Shown here piece after piece: positions 7,825 through 15,173 of a stretch of 64,000 bases of DNA. The position numbers and the translations under genes were made by a program. Below the pieces are notes generated by a model. That model worked only from the letters and a program-made list of their open reading frames with translations. It made no database searches and was not told the origin of the DNA. Every line of letters starts with the position of its first letter. Position 1 is the stretch's first letter. Origin of the DNA: Candidatus Gastranaerophilales bacterium. Its GTDB lineage: Bacteria > Cyanobacteriota > Vampirovibrionia > Gastranaerophilales > Gastranaerophilaceae. The stretch spans positions 1 through 64,000 of the forward strand of contig CAJUNK010000010.1 of the NCBI GenBank assembly GCA_910587815.1, written 5' to 3'.

Positions 7825-8883
7825 ATGGTAATAAAAGCTGTATCGCAAGGCGCATCTGTGTCTTCAAACGTAAATATAAAAAATACTACAAATCAAAATC
7901 AAGAAACAAAGGTAAAATCTTCTGATGTGCAAAATCCTGTAGAAGATGAGCTGCAAGAAGTTGAAATTGATGAAGGCATAAGCGAAAGTGAAGGTGTCAG
8001 CGCAAGTTCTCAAGTTTCTGATGCGTTAGATAAGGCACAACAACAATACACAGAAGTGGAACAAAAATACCAGGAAAAAATTCAAGAATGCCTGAAACAA
8101 ATTGATGAAATGCAAAACAGGCTTAAAGAAATTAATAATCAAAGGCGTTCTCTTGCAAGTCAATTGACTGATGAAAATACAAGTATAAGCCAGTTTATGG
8201 ATGCATTTAGAGATTTAGACAAACAAAAGAATGAAATTTATAATAATATTGAAACAATTTTATCTAATATCACTGAACTTGAGCAAGGCTTATCTGATGC
8301 AAGAATTCAAACTCAGGATATTATAAATCAGCTATCTGCATTAACAGGACAATCAGGTAGTTTATTAGAAATACAAACATCATTAAATGCTGGTGCAAAT
8401 AATGTAGAAATAGGCAAAAGCACGCCTTTAGGGGATGCAATTGTTGCACTTGGCAACTCTTTTGTTGGAGTTATAAACAGTGATGCACAAGGAAATAAAG
8501 AATTTTCAGGAGGCAAAAGCCAGGCATGGTGTGCTGATTTTGCATCATCAATTGTAAAAAGAGCTTATCAAGCAACTGGAAAAACAATTCCTGCCGGTTT
8601 TGGTTCATCCTCTGTTTCTGGGCTTTTAAGCTGGGGGCAGGGCAATGGTAGATTTATTGAAACAAAAGGAAAATCAAATAAAGCGCAAATTATTACAAGC
8701 AAAATAAAACCGGGCGATTTAATAATTCAAAAAGAAAATGGTGCATCTCACACAGGAATTGTAACAAAAGTAAATCCTGATGGCAGCTTTGAAACTGTTG
8801 AAGGTAACACAAGTGATGCCGTTAAAAATAGACAGTATAAGGCAGATGATGCAAAGCTTACTGGATTTATCAGTATGAGCTAA
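7825..8883 (+). CDS. Coiled-coil CHAP-type protein (copy 2)
   Basis: 352 residues, paralogous to the preceding gene. It has a short N-terminal tail, the box EDELQEVEI at ~40-48, a coiled coil over ~65-170 (EVEQKYQEKIQECLKQIDEM), and a CHAP domain with Cys236 in AWCADFASSI and His309 in ASHTGIV, then VEGNTSD. Again no signal peptide is visible. The translation start is preceded by AAGGAAAA. Its last 14 bp overlap the 3' end of the convergent folate cyclo-ligase gene. Probable peptidoglycan hydrolase; the coiled coil may regulate or anchor it, as in EnvC- or PcsB-like proteins, but that is inference. Confidence 0.8.
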   Translation: MVIKAVSQGASVSSNVNIKNTTNQNQETKVKSSDVQNPVEDELQEVEIDEGISESEGVSASSQVSDALDKAQQQYTEVEQKYQEKIQECLKQIDEMQNRLKEINNQRRSLASQLTDENTSISQFMDAFRDLDKQKNEIYNNIETILSNITELEQGLSDARIQTQDIINQLSALTGQSGSLLEIQTSLNAGANNVEIGKSTPLGDAIVALGNSFVGVINSDAQGNKEFSGGKSQAWCADFASSIVKRAYQATGKTIPAGFGSSSVSGLLSWGQGNGRFIETKGKSNKAQIITSKIKPGDLIIQKENGASHTGIVTKVNPDGSFETVEGNTSDAVKNRQYKADDAKLTGFISMS

Positions 8884-9442
8884 AATTTTCCAAAATTCTT
8901 TTTTCGGTTATTATGATGTCACACTTTTTATCATAAGTATCACAAGGGATTTTTTCTAAAAGCATCTTATCTGGTATGATTATCACCTTTTTTGCTTTTA
9001 TGTTTTTGTTTGAAAATAATCTATCATAATACCCTGCGCCATATCCTATGCGGTGAAAATTTTTATCTGCACAAAGTGCCGGGGTTACTACAATATCTAA
9101 AATTCCTAAATCTGAAATCGGTTCACATACAGGTTCATAAATTTTATATTTATTTAATAAAAGTTCATCTCCCATTTTATACTTACAAATAAGTAAATTA
9201 TTTTCATAACACCTTGGCAGATAAAATTTCTTGTCTTGTTCTTTTAAAAGTTGCGATGTATTTAATTCAGAATCTTTTGGGTAATATATTAAAATATTTT
9301 TTGCACTTTTAAAAAAAATGCACCTGGCAAGTTTTTTGCATATTATGTCTGAAATTTCAGAAATAAATCCGTCTTGAAAAAGCGCATTTCTTTTTTCTTT
9401 ATATATTCGTCTTAAATCCTGCTTTGTAAAAGTATTATTCAT
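8870..9442 (-). CDS. 5-formyltetrahydrofolate cyclo-ligase
   Basis: 190 residues, normal length. Family motifs: N-terminal KQDLRRIYKEKRN, ILIYYPKDSELNT, the DIVVTPALCADKNFHRIGYGAGYYDRL-type region (GYGAGYYDR is diagnostic) and the C-terminal PCDTYDKKCDIIITE. It converts 5-formyl-THF to 5,10-methenyl-THF using ATP. It is preceded after 5 bp by a 55-codon frame, so the two are probably co-transcribed. In many Proteobacteria the orthologue (ygfA) sits beside 6S RNA; I saw no 6S-like hairpin here. Confidence 0.92.
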   Translation of the reverse strand: MNNTFTKQDLRRIYKEKRNALFQDGFISEISDIICKKLARCIFFKSAKNILIYYPKDSELNTSQLLKEQDKKFYLPRCYENNLLICKYKMGDELLLNKYKIYEPVCEPISDLGILDIVVTPALCADKNFHRIGYGAGYYDRLFSNKNIKAKKVIIIPDKMLLEKIPCDTYDKKCDIIITEKRILENFSSY

Positions 9443-9447
9443 ATTAA

Positions 9448-9615
9448 TTATTTATGTTGAAAATCTAAAGGCATAGTTGCGTATGCATTTTTTAAAACAC
9501 GCAAATGCTGCTGAATATTTCCATTTGTGTTTTTGTCAGGCAAATATGCCTTTTTTTCTTCCTTTTTTGGCATATTGTAAGAATACAAATAATGCATAAA
9601 TTGTTCACTATACAT
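9448..9615 (-). CDS. Hypothetical 55-residue protein upstream of the folate cyclo-ligase
   Basis: A 55-residue frame starts at an ATG (9613-9615) with AGG nine to eleven bases upstream and stops 5 bp before the cyclo-ligase start. The protein is basic and aromatic-rich: MYSEQFMHYLYSYN, a Lys/Glu-rich turn (PKKEEKKAYL), then an amphipathic helix IQQHLRVLKNAYA. No family is recognised. Tight coupling to the next gene and the ribosome-binding site support it being real. Confidence 0.55.
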   Translation of the reverse strand: MYSEQFMHYLYSYNMPKKEEKKAYLPDKNTNGNIQQHLRVLKNAYATMPLDFQHK

Positions 9616-9760
9616 AAAATTTAACCTGCTATAATCTTCCCGTATATTTTTAAAAGCAAACTTAAAGATTTAAATTGCGCAGAACCAAATTTTATTTACA
9701 AAAATTAATATTTATTTAAGCGTAACAATGTTTTGATTAATCTCTATTAAGCGGCTAAAA

Positions 9761-10096
9761 TCAGCCTGGTGGCCATTTTAAAGGACGTCCCGAAATTACA
9801 TGCAGATGAATATGAAATACTTCCTGCCCAGCTTCTTTCCCTGTATTAATAACTGTTCTGTAATTTTTAATATCAAGTTTTTTTGTTACTTCTTTTACGG
9901 TGTTTAAAAGTGCTGCCATAATATTTTTATCATCAAGTTCATTTAAACTTTCAATATGCTTTTTTGGGATGACTAATATATGTGTTGGCGCTGTAGGATT
10001 TATGTCATTAAACGCAACCGTATCATTGTCTTCATATATAAGTTCTGTTGGAATTTCTTTGTTTGCAATTTTGCAAAAAATACAATTTTGTACCAT
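9761..10096 (-). CDS. HIT-family (HINT-type) nucleotide hydrolase
   Basis: 111 residues. It has CIFCKIANKEIPTELIYEDN, FNDINPTAPTHILVIPKKH and the histidine triad HIHLHV, followed by the C-terminal GRPLKWPPG typical of HINT proteins. HINT enzymes hydrolyse adenosine phosphoramidates and aminoacyl-AMP side products. The paired cysteines at the N-terminus (C-x2-C) belong to the zinc site seen in many bacterial members. Divergent from the next gene. Confidence 0.93.
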   Translation of the reverse strand: MVQNCIFCKIANKEIPTELIYEDNDTVAFNDINPTAPTHILVIPKKHIESLNELDDKNIMAALLNTVKEVTKKLDIKNYRTVINTGKEAGQEVFHIHLHVISGRPLKWPPG

Positions 10097-10189
10097 TTCT
10101 GACCTTCCTAAATGTTTAAAATATCCTATAATAGTAGCATATAAAGTATTACTTTTGTGCTAATTTTAAGATATATGTATAATGTTGTT

Positions 10190-11314
10190 ATGTTAAAGAA
10201 ATTTATTGCATTATTTTTATGTATTATCTTTATAAATCTTCCTATGTATGCTGATTCAATAAAAGGTGGCATTGAACAAACAGATGTTAAGGAAGAAACA
10301 AATAAGCAAATTTTTACCGGTGAAATTGATTCTTTGGATGAAAACGACACAATTAAAATGACCGTATCCCAAGTTTTAAACGGAAAATATACAGAAGTTG
10401 GGGATGAATTTTTTGCAGAAATTACAGAAGACGTACTTGGCGGTAAAGGTAAAAAAGGTATAATTATTCCAAAAGGCAGCATTGTCCATGGGATAGTAAG
10501 TGTGATTGAAGATCCAAAGAGTTTAAGCCGCGATGGGTATATTGTAACAGTATTTGATTATCTTGTAACACCTGATGGCAGACAAATTCCAATCAAGGCA
10601 AGCCTTTCTACTAAGGAAAATCTTGCAAAAGGCACCGCTAAAAATGTTGTAAAACATGTTGGCGCTACAGCCGCAGGCGGAGTTTTGGGAGGATTATTTT
10701 CCTTAAATCTTTTAGGATTAGAAGCAGCGATTACATCAAATGGTATGACTCTTGCAGGCGGAGCTGCAATTGGCGGAGCTGTTGGTCTTGTAAGCGCTAT
10801 GCTAAATAAAGGCAAGAATGCAAATGTAAAACCAGGTGATGAATTAAAGATTAAAATGATAACAGATATTGAAATCCCGGTTATGTCAAGAGACGCTTTT
10901 ATAGAAGAGGATATGCTATATGATGGTTTGAATGTTACCATAAATAAGGTTGCTTTTGAAAAAGATCCTTTTGATGAAGATAATATTCTAACTATTGATG
11001 TCAAAATAAGTAATATGTCAGATAAATTATTCTATGCCTTTGATATTGCACTTATGAATGAGATAAAAAATGTGTCTTACCCTTCTCCATTTGGGGATAC
11101 ATCATTATGGTTTAAAAAAATTGAACCTGGAGATGTAATACTTGGAAAACTTTCCTTCATTGTGGCAGATAGAAAATATAAACACTGGCTTGTTTTTTAT
11201 GATAGAGCAACAAGAAAACCTATAGCAAAATATTCTCTTGAAAATATTCTTGCTGAAAACAAAGATAATAAAGTTAATAAAAGTAAAAAAGATAAGAAAA
11301 AAACCAAAGCGTAG
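10190..11314 (+). CDS. Exported protein with beta-barrel-like and glycine-zipper module
   Basis: Start taken at the ATG at 10190, giving a clean signal peptide (MLKKFIALFLCIIFINLPMYA|D); an in-frame GTG lies 33 bp upstream but would spoil it. The mature protein has a block IPKGSIVHGIVSVIEDP...VTPDGRQIPIKA, then a Gly-rich hydrophobic stretch (ATAAGGVLGGLFSLNL, GGAAIGGAVGLVSAML), then KPGDELKIKM. The SLH protein at 40460 has the same order of elements at its C-terminus, so this is a shared envelope module. The PDG strand pair with a hydrophobic insertion recalls VirB10/TrbI barrels, without proof. The Lys-rich C-terminus (KSKKDKKKTKA) is low-complexity. Function unknown; periplasm or outer membrane expected. 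Confidence 0.7.
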   Translation: MLKKFIALFLCIIFINLPMYADSIKGGIEQTDVKEETNKQIFTGEIDSLDENDTIKMTVSQVLNGKYTEVGDEFFAEITEDVLGGKGKKGIIIPKGSIVHGIVSVIEDPKSLSRDGYIVTVFDYLVTPDGRQIPIKASLSTKENLAKGTAKNVVKHVGATAAGGVLGGLFSLNLLGLEAAITSNGMTLAGGAAIGGAVGLVSAMLNKGKNANVKPGDELKIKMITDIEIPVMSRDAFIEEDMLYDGLNVTINKVAFEKDPFDEDNILTIDVKISNMSDKLFYAFDIALMNEIKNVSYPSPFGDTSLWFKKIEPGDVILGKLSFIVADRKYKHWLVFYDRATRKPIAKYSLENILAENKDNKVNKSKKDKKKTKA

Positions 11315-11340
11315 GCAAGAAAAATATTCTTTTTGTTTTT

Positions 11341-11365
11341 ATTCTAATGTAGGAAAAATTAGAAT
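11341..11365 (+). promoter_or_regulatory. 8-bp inverted repeat in the leader of the 664-residue protein gene
   Basis: ATTCTAAT (11341-11348) and ATTAGAAT (11358-11365) are perfect inverted arms with AGGA in the 9-nt loop, seven bases before the ATG at 11373. It may be an operator or an mRNA hairpin near the start. No T-tract follows, so it is not a normal terminator. Confidence 0.35.
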
Positions 11366-11372
11366 ATAAAGA

Positions 11373-13367
11373 ATGAGCGCTTTTAACAACAGTTATACAA
11401 ACACGCCATATATGAGTGAATTGTTAAAAAAACATCTGCAAAAAACAGATGTGAATTCTAATTTGCAAAATGCTAGTCAAGCATTGGTTGCACCTGGGCA
11501 AAACCTGTATAAGCCTCAAAGTGCGCCTGTTCAAAATGTAAATCAAAACACTACAGTACAGCAAATGCCGGGGTTTAATGTTAAAGACGCTAATGTTAAT
11601 GAGCCTGATTCTGATTCTTTTGCATTAAAAGATTCTAATGATAAACAAATTGCTAGCGATGCCAAGAAAAATAAAAATGCGCAAGTAGCCGCAGTATCAT
11701 TAGGCGTTACAATGTTTGTTACAGCCGCCACTTTATTTGGAGCAACAAAAGGCGGGAAAGGCATTTTTAAAAAAACAGTTTCCAAGATAAATTCTAGTAT
11801 AAATAAAGGTTTGCATAATTTATACCAATCTCATAAAAGCGAAAAACTTGATAAAGCCATAGAAAATTATTATTCAATGCGCAGCCAGTTAGATTTTAAC
11901 GGTGTTATGGCAAATACTATAAATGGCAAAGATGTTCTTCAAAGAGGAGTGGTGGAAAAATTAAAAGGAAAAGATATCAATATACAAAATGCTGGTTCTT
12001 TTAAGAAAAAAGCGGTTGAAATTTATCAAAATATAGCAGATAAAGTATTTGGTTTATACAATAGGTACGACACTGCAACAAAGGGTTTGTATGTAAGAAA
12101 AGGTGCTGGAAATTTATCAGGGCTTTATAGCCGGGCGAAAAATGCAATTACAAAATCTAATGATGATGTTTTGACTGCTTTGTCTAATTTGAAAAACTCA
12201 CCAAAAGCAAACGAAACAATTATGTATAAAGGTAAAAAAGTAAAAATAAAAGATATTATTCCCGATATTGAAGAAATGACAAAAAGAAGACGGGAAAATT
12301 TTGATGCCTTTTTTACAGACGATTTAATCAAGCAAAGATATTCTGCCTGGGATGATTTCTTTATGAAGGACAAGGATGGAAAAAGCTTGACTGAAAAGAC
12401 CCAAAAAGTTTTTATAGAAAGAATTAAAGGGAAAAAATTTAAGGAACTATTATCTGATTCTATTGCAGATGGTTTAATAAGAGATGAAAAGATAAAAAGA
12501 GCTGCTATCGTAAGAGGCAATAAAAACAAAATATCAAATACCCTGGGTTCTGTATTGGAAGAAAATAGGGATGCTGTAGCTGATGTAAGAAAATTAATTC
12601 AGCATGATGATATTAATAGCCTGCATAAACTTGATGAAATATTAAAATCTATTGATAAATTGAAAAAAACAACATTTGCAGATACAATATCAAGCAAAGA
12701 AGCACAAAAAACTATCTGTTCTACAATTGAAGAATTGAAAAAAAGCATAGTAAAAGGTGCCAAGAAAAATGGCGCAGGCTCGGCTGATGCAATTAAAGCT
12801 TTGGATGATATTAAAGCATCACTTAAAAATATAAAATCAGGCGATACTGAAAATATGATGGAAATACTGGAACAGGTATTAGAGCCTGAAACCTATGAAA
12901 AAATGATAAAGCCAGGATTGATTCGTTCGCAAAAGGCTTTAAATAAAGCATGTTCTATGGAAATGTATGATACTGTTGATAAATTAAGAGATATTAATTG
13001 CGGCTCTGCTGCTACTGATTTTATGACTGCAATTATGTCTACAATATTGCTTGGGATTTATACAGCCCAGGCTGAAAATAATGATGAACGGGTTAGTGTT
13101 GGGCTTACAACCGGGCTTCCTATAATGTCTACAGTTGGTACAAACCTTTTTGCTGCAATAAATCAAATAAGCGGCGGAAAATCAATGATATTTAGCCTTG
13201 GCACAGGTTTTGTTACAAAATTTATTTGTGATGGATTAAATAAAATTTATAGAAATTCAAAAGGTCTTGATGACAAGGCAAAACCATCCGTTGCAACCAT
13301 TGATGATTATATAGATCCATATAAAAACAAGATTGAAAATGTGCTAAAAATGCCCCAAAATTCTTAA
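11373..13367 (+). CDS. Large membrane-associated protein of unknown function
   Basis: 664 residues, not recognised. The N-terminal ~100 residues are Asn/Gln-rich and disordered. A first hydrophobic helix follows (VAAVSLGVTMFVTAATLFGA, ~112-131). Then comes a long Lys-rich helical region (~150-550), and two C-terminal hydrophobic segments (FMTAIMSTILLGIYTAQA; LPIMSTVGTNLFAAI) ending in a basic tail. There is no signal peptide. The layout, with a polar N-terminal tail, one helix, a large helical domain and a membrane hairpin, suggests an inner-membrane-tethered scaffold. It lies 58 bp after the exported protein gene on the same strand and carries its own terminator. Confidence 0.7.
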   Translation: MSAFNNSYTNTPYMSELLKKHLQKTDVNSNLQNASQALVAPGQNLYKPQSAPVQNVNQNTTVQQMPGFNVKDANVNEPDSDSFALKDSNDKQIASDAKKNKNAQVAAVSLGVTMFVTAATLFGATKGGKGIFKKTVSKINSSINKGLHNLYQSHKSEKLDKAIENYYSMRSQLDFNGVMANTINGKDVLQRGVVEKLKGKDINIQNAGSFKKKAVEIYQNIADKVFGLYNRYDTATKGLYVRKGAGNLSGLYSRAKNAITKSNDDVLTALSNLKNSPKANETIMYKGKKVKIKDIIPDIEEMTKRRRENFDAFFTDDLIKQRYSAWDDFFMKDKDGKSLTEKTQKVFIERIKGKKFKELLSDSIADGLIRDEKIKRAAIVRGNKNKISNTLGSVLEENRDAVADVRKLIQHDDINSLHKLDEILKSIDKLKKTTFADTISSKEAQKTICSTIEELKKSIVKGAKKNGAGSADAIKALDDIKASLKNIKSGDTENMMEILEQVLEPETYEKMIKPGLIRSQKALNKACSMEMYDTVDKLRDINCGSAATDFMTAIMSTILLGIYTAQAENNDERVSVGLTTGLPIMSTVGTNLFAAINQISGGKSMIFSLGTGFVTKFICDGLNKIYRNSKGLDDKAKPSVATIDDYIDPYKNKIENVLKMPQNS

Positions 13368-13395
13368 ACCTTTGGTTTAGATAAGGGGCATTTTT
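13346..13395. terminator. Strong terminator shared by convergent genes
   Basis: AAAAATGCCCC (13346-13356) pairs with GGGGCATTTTT (13385-13395), with an inner AAACC/GGTTT stem. A-tract and T-tract on both sides make it bidirectional. The 5' arm lies inside the last codons of the 664-residue protein. It separates that gene from the convergent ferredoxin gene. Confidence 0.85.
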
Positions 13396-13419
13396 GAAAC
13401 TTTATTTAAAGTTTTTTAA

Positions 13420-13599
13420 TTATTCTTCAATTTGAATTACAGAAACAGGGCAGGAATCAGCTGCTTCTTTAATGCAGTCTTCATTGCCGCTGATTTTTGA
13501 TTCATCAACAACAGCAACATCTTCTACTTTAAATACATCGCTGCAAAAAGATTCACAAGCGCCGCAAGCTATGCATCCTTCTTCGATTCTAACTTTCAT
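13420..13599 (-). CDS. Small single-cluster ferredoxin
   Basis: 59 residues. Cys9, Cys12 and Cys15 (EGCIACGAC) with Cys50-Pro51 (DSCPVSVIQIEE) form the ligand pattern of a monocluster [4Fe-4S] ferredoxin of the Clostridium/Thermotoga type; Cys19 and Cys42 are extra. The protein is strongly acidic, as expected of a soluble electron carrier. The start is set by AAGGAG eight bases upstream. It has its own promoter overlapping the scpB terminator. Possible clients in this window are rubrerythrin and the acyl-CoA dehydratase activase, but no link is shown. Confidence 0.92.
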   Translation of the reverse strand: MKVRIEEGCIACGACESFCSDVFKVEDVAVVDESKISGNEDCIKEAADSCPVSVIQIEE

Positions 13600-13647
13600 T
13601 TGATTAACTCCTTAATTTTAATTAGTAAAAACATTTGTCTTTATTGA

Positions 13648-13677
13648 ATTATACTAAAAAAGGACCCAAAAAAGCAA
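13648..13677 (-). promoter_or_regulatory. Probable promoter of the ferredoxin gene
   Basis: On the minus strand TTGCTT (13672-13677) and TATAAT (13648-13653) are separated by 18 bp, 48 bp before the ferredoxin ATG. The -35 element lies within the scpB terminator stem. Confidence 0.5.
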
Positions 13678-13689
13678 GAGTGCTTTTTT
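13668..13689 (-). terminator. Terminator after scpB
   Basis: AAAAAAGCA/TGCTTTTTT form a 9-bp stem with a CTCT loop just after the scpB stop; the T-run is part of the 3' arm. It ends the smc-scpA-scpB unit. Confidence 0.75.
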
Positions 13690-13708
13690 AAACCATAAAT
13701 ATCAAATA

Positions 13709-14254
13709 TTAAAGATCTTTTAATTCTTGCGTTGTATCCAAAAGCTTTGCAAGGGTTTTAGCATCGCCTTTTAATTTGAAATATTCTGCAAATTTTGGCG
13801 TGGTTTTTAAATTATATGAGCGGCCATTTTTATCCTTTGTTCTTGATATTAATCCCTTTTCTAATAGTTCTGCCACATGTTCATAGGCATTAGACCTTAA
13901 TTCTTTTAAATAAGATTGCCGTATAGGTTCTTTTAGTGCAATGATAGTTAATGTTTTTAATACGGCAGGTTTTAAATCTACAGGACAGAGTTTTTCTACT
14001 ATATCAAGATGTTCTGCCCTCACCTGAATTATATACCCATCCTCATCATCAATTTCAAGTGCGCCATCTCTTGTTTGGTAATCAAACATTAATTCTAAAA
14101 GTGCATTTTCAATTTCTTCTTCAGCCACCTTTAAAAGTTCTGAAATTTCAAGCGGCTTCATAGCGCGTGCTGTTACAAATAAAACAGCTTCTACCTTTGC
14201 TTTTAGGGTTTTAATTTTTTCATCTTCAGATATATTATTTCCTTCAGCCTGCAT
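13709..14254 (-). CDS. scpB: Segregation and condensation protein B
   Basis: 181 residues, the usual ScpB size. It contains two winged-helix domains: LKAKVEAVLFVTARAMKPLEISELL starts the first, and ALKEPIRQSYLKELRS with VAELLEKGLISRTKDKNGRSYNLKTTPKFAEYF is the diagnostic second. It dimerises and binds ScpA to close the SMC ring. The start overlaps the scpA end by 11 bp, so translation is coupled. Last gene of the SMC operon. Confidence 0.95.
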   Translation of the reverse strand: MQAEGNNISEDEKIKTLKAKVEAVLFVTARAMKPLEISELLKVAEEEIENALLELMFDYQTRDGALEIDDEDGYIIQVRAEHLDIVEKLCPVDLKPAVLKTLTIIALKEPIRQSYLKELRSNAYEHVAELLEKGLISRTKDKNGRSYNLKTTPKFAEYFKLKGDAKTLAKLLDTTQELKDL

Positions 14255-15170
14255 TTCTTAATTCTCCTGTTGTATCGGCTGTAGTATTTTCAAGTGCTTC
14301 TTCGGTTATTTCAGGCGTTCCTGGCAATTTTACAAATAAATCACCATAAAATTCATCCTGATAAATTTCAAATTTTCCGTATGAAACAAGATATAAAATT
14401 GCAATGTATGCTGCTGTTCTGCTAAAACCTATTAAAGATAGTTCCCGGATTTCAATTTTTTCTTCCCTCTCCAAAATTTTATTGAGGTTTTGTTCCATCT
14501 TTTCTACTAAATCTTCAATATATTCATCCTGAGTCATATCCATAATTTCTGTTGTGGATAATTTGCCATAATTTCTTGAAAGACGTTTTTTCTGCCTTTC
14601 AAGAGTATTTTTTAACGCTCTTTTTTTCTCTAATTCTTCATAAAATTCTAAATGCCGGATTAAATCGTTTAATGTAACGCCCCTGTTTCTGTTTAATTTG
14701 GTGCTTGTTCTTCTTTGCAGCACTTCATCAAATGAAATAACGTTTGAAGATGGCAGCTGCAACTGTTCTCCTTCAATTCCATATTCATCTGCTAAATCAT
14801 CAAATCCATCTTCAAATTCACTTTCAGGTTCAAAATCAGCAAGGCTTATGCCTGATAACACCTTTGATTTTAAATTTAGAAGAATTGATGCAAAAACAAA
14901 AGCCCTGCCCACAAACTTTAAATTATTGTTTTCGTTTAATTCCTTTAATTTTTTCATATATTCATCATAAACTTTAACAATATCAATATTCCAAGGGTCT
15001 ATTTTTCCTGTCTTTGCCATATCTACAATAATTTCAATGGCATCAACAGGGTTTTGTGCGGTGTTTGAAGCAGATTCCACCATCTCAAATTCATAATTTG
15101 AATAAACCCCCGTGGAATTTAAAACTGCATCTTTATCATTATTATAAAAATTGGAATTATTCATTATCAT
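14244..15170 (-). CDS. scpA: Segregation and condensation protein A (kleisin)
   Basis: 308 residues, slightly long for ScpA. The N-terminal kleisin region reads NPVDAIEIIVDMAKTGKIDPWNIDIVKVYDEYM (family signature), followed by LNLKSKVLSG, an acidic linker and a C-terminal winged helix (ELSLIGFSRTAAYIAILYLVSYGKFEIYQDEFYGDL). It bridges the two SMC heads. Starts 3 bp after the smc stop and overlaps scpB. The first ~35 residues are a low-complexity extension. Confidence 0.94.
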   Translation of the reverse strand: MIMNNSNFYNNDKDAVLNSTGVYSNYEFEMVESASNTAQNPVDAIEIIVDMAKTGKIDPWNIDIVKVYDEYMKKLKELNENNNLKFVGRAFVFASILLNLKSKVLSGISLADFEPESEFEDGFDDLADEYGIEGEQLQLPSSNVISFDEVLQRRTSTKLNRNRGVTLNDLIRHLEFYEELEKKRALKNTLERQKKRLSRNYGKLSTTEIMDMTQDEYIEDLVEKMEQNLNKILEREEKIEIRELSLIGFSRTAAYIAILYLVSYGKFEIYQDEFYGDLFVKLPGTPEITEEALENTTADTTGELRNAG

Positions 15171-15173
15171 CCT

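Noticed and set aside
8870..9760. 6S RNA beside the folate cyclo-ligase
   Set aside because: The upstream space is taken by a 55-codon frame and AT-rich sequence; no long hairpin with a central bubble was seen.
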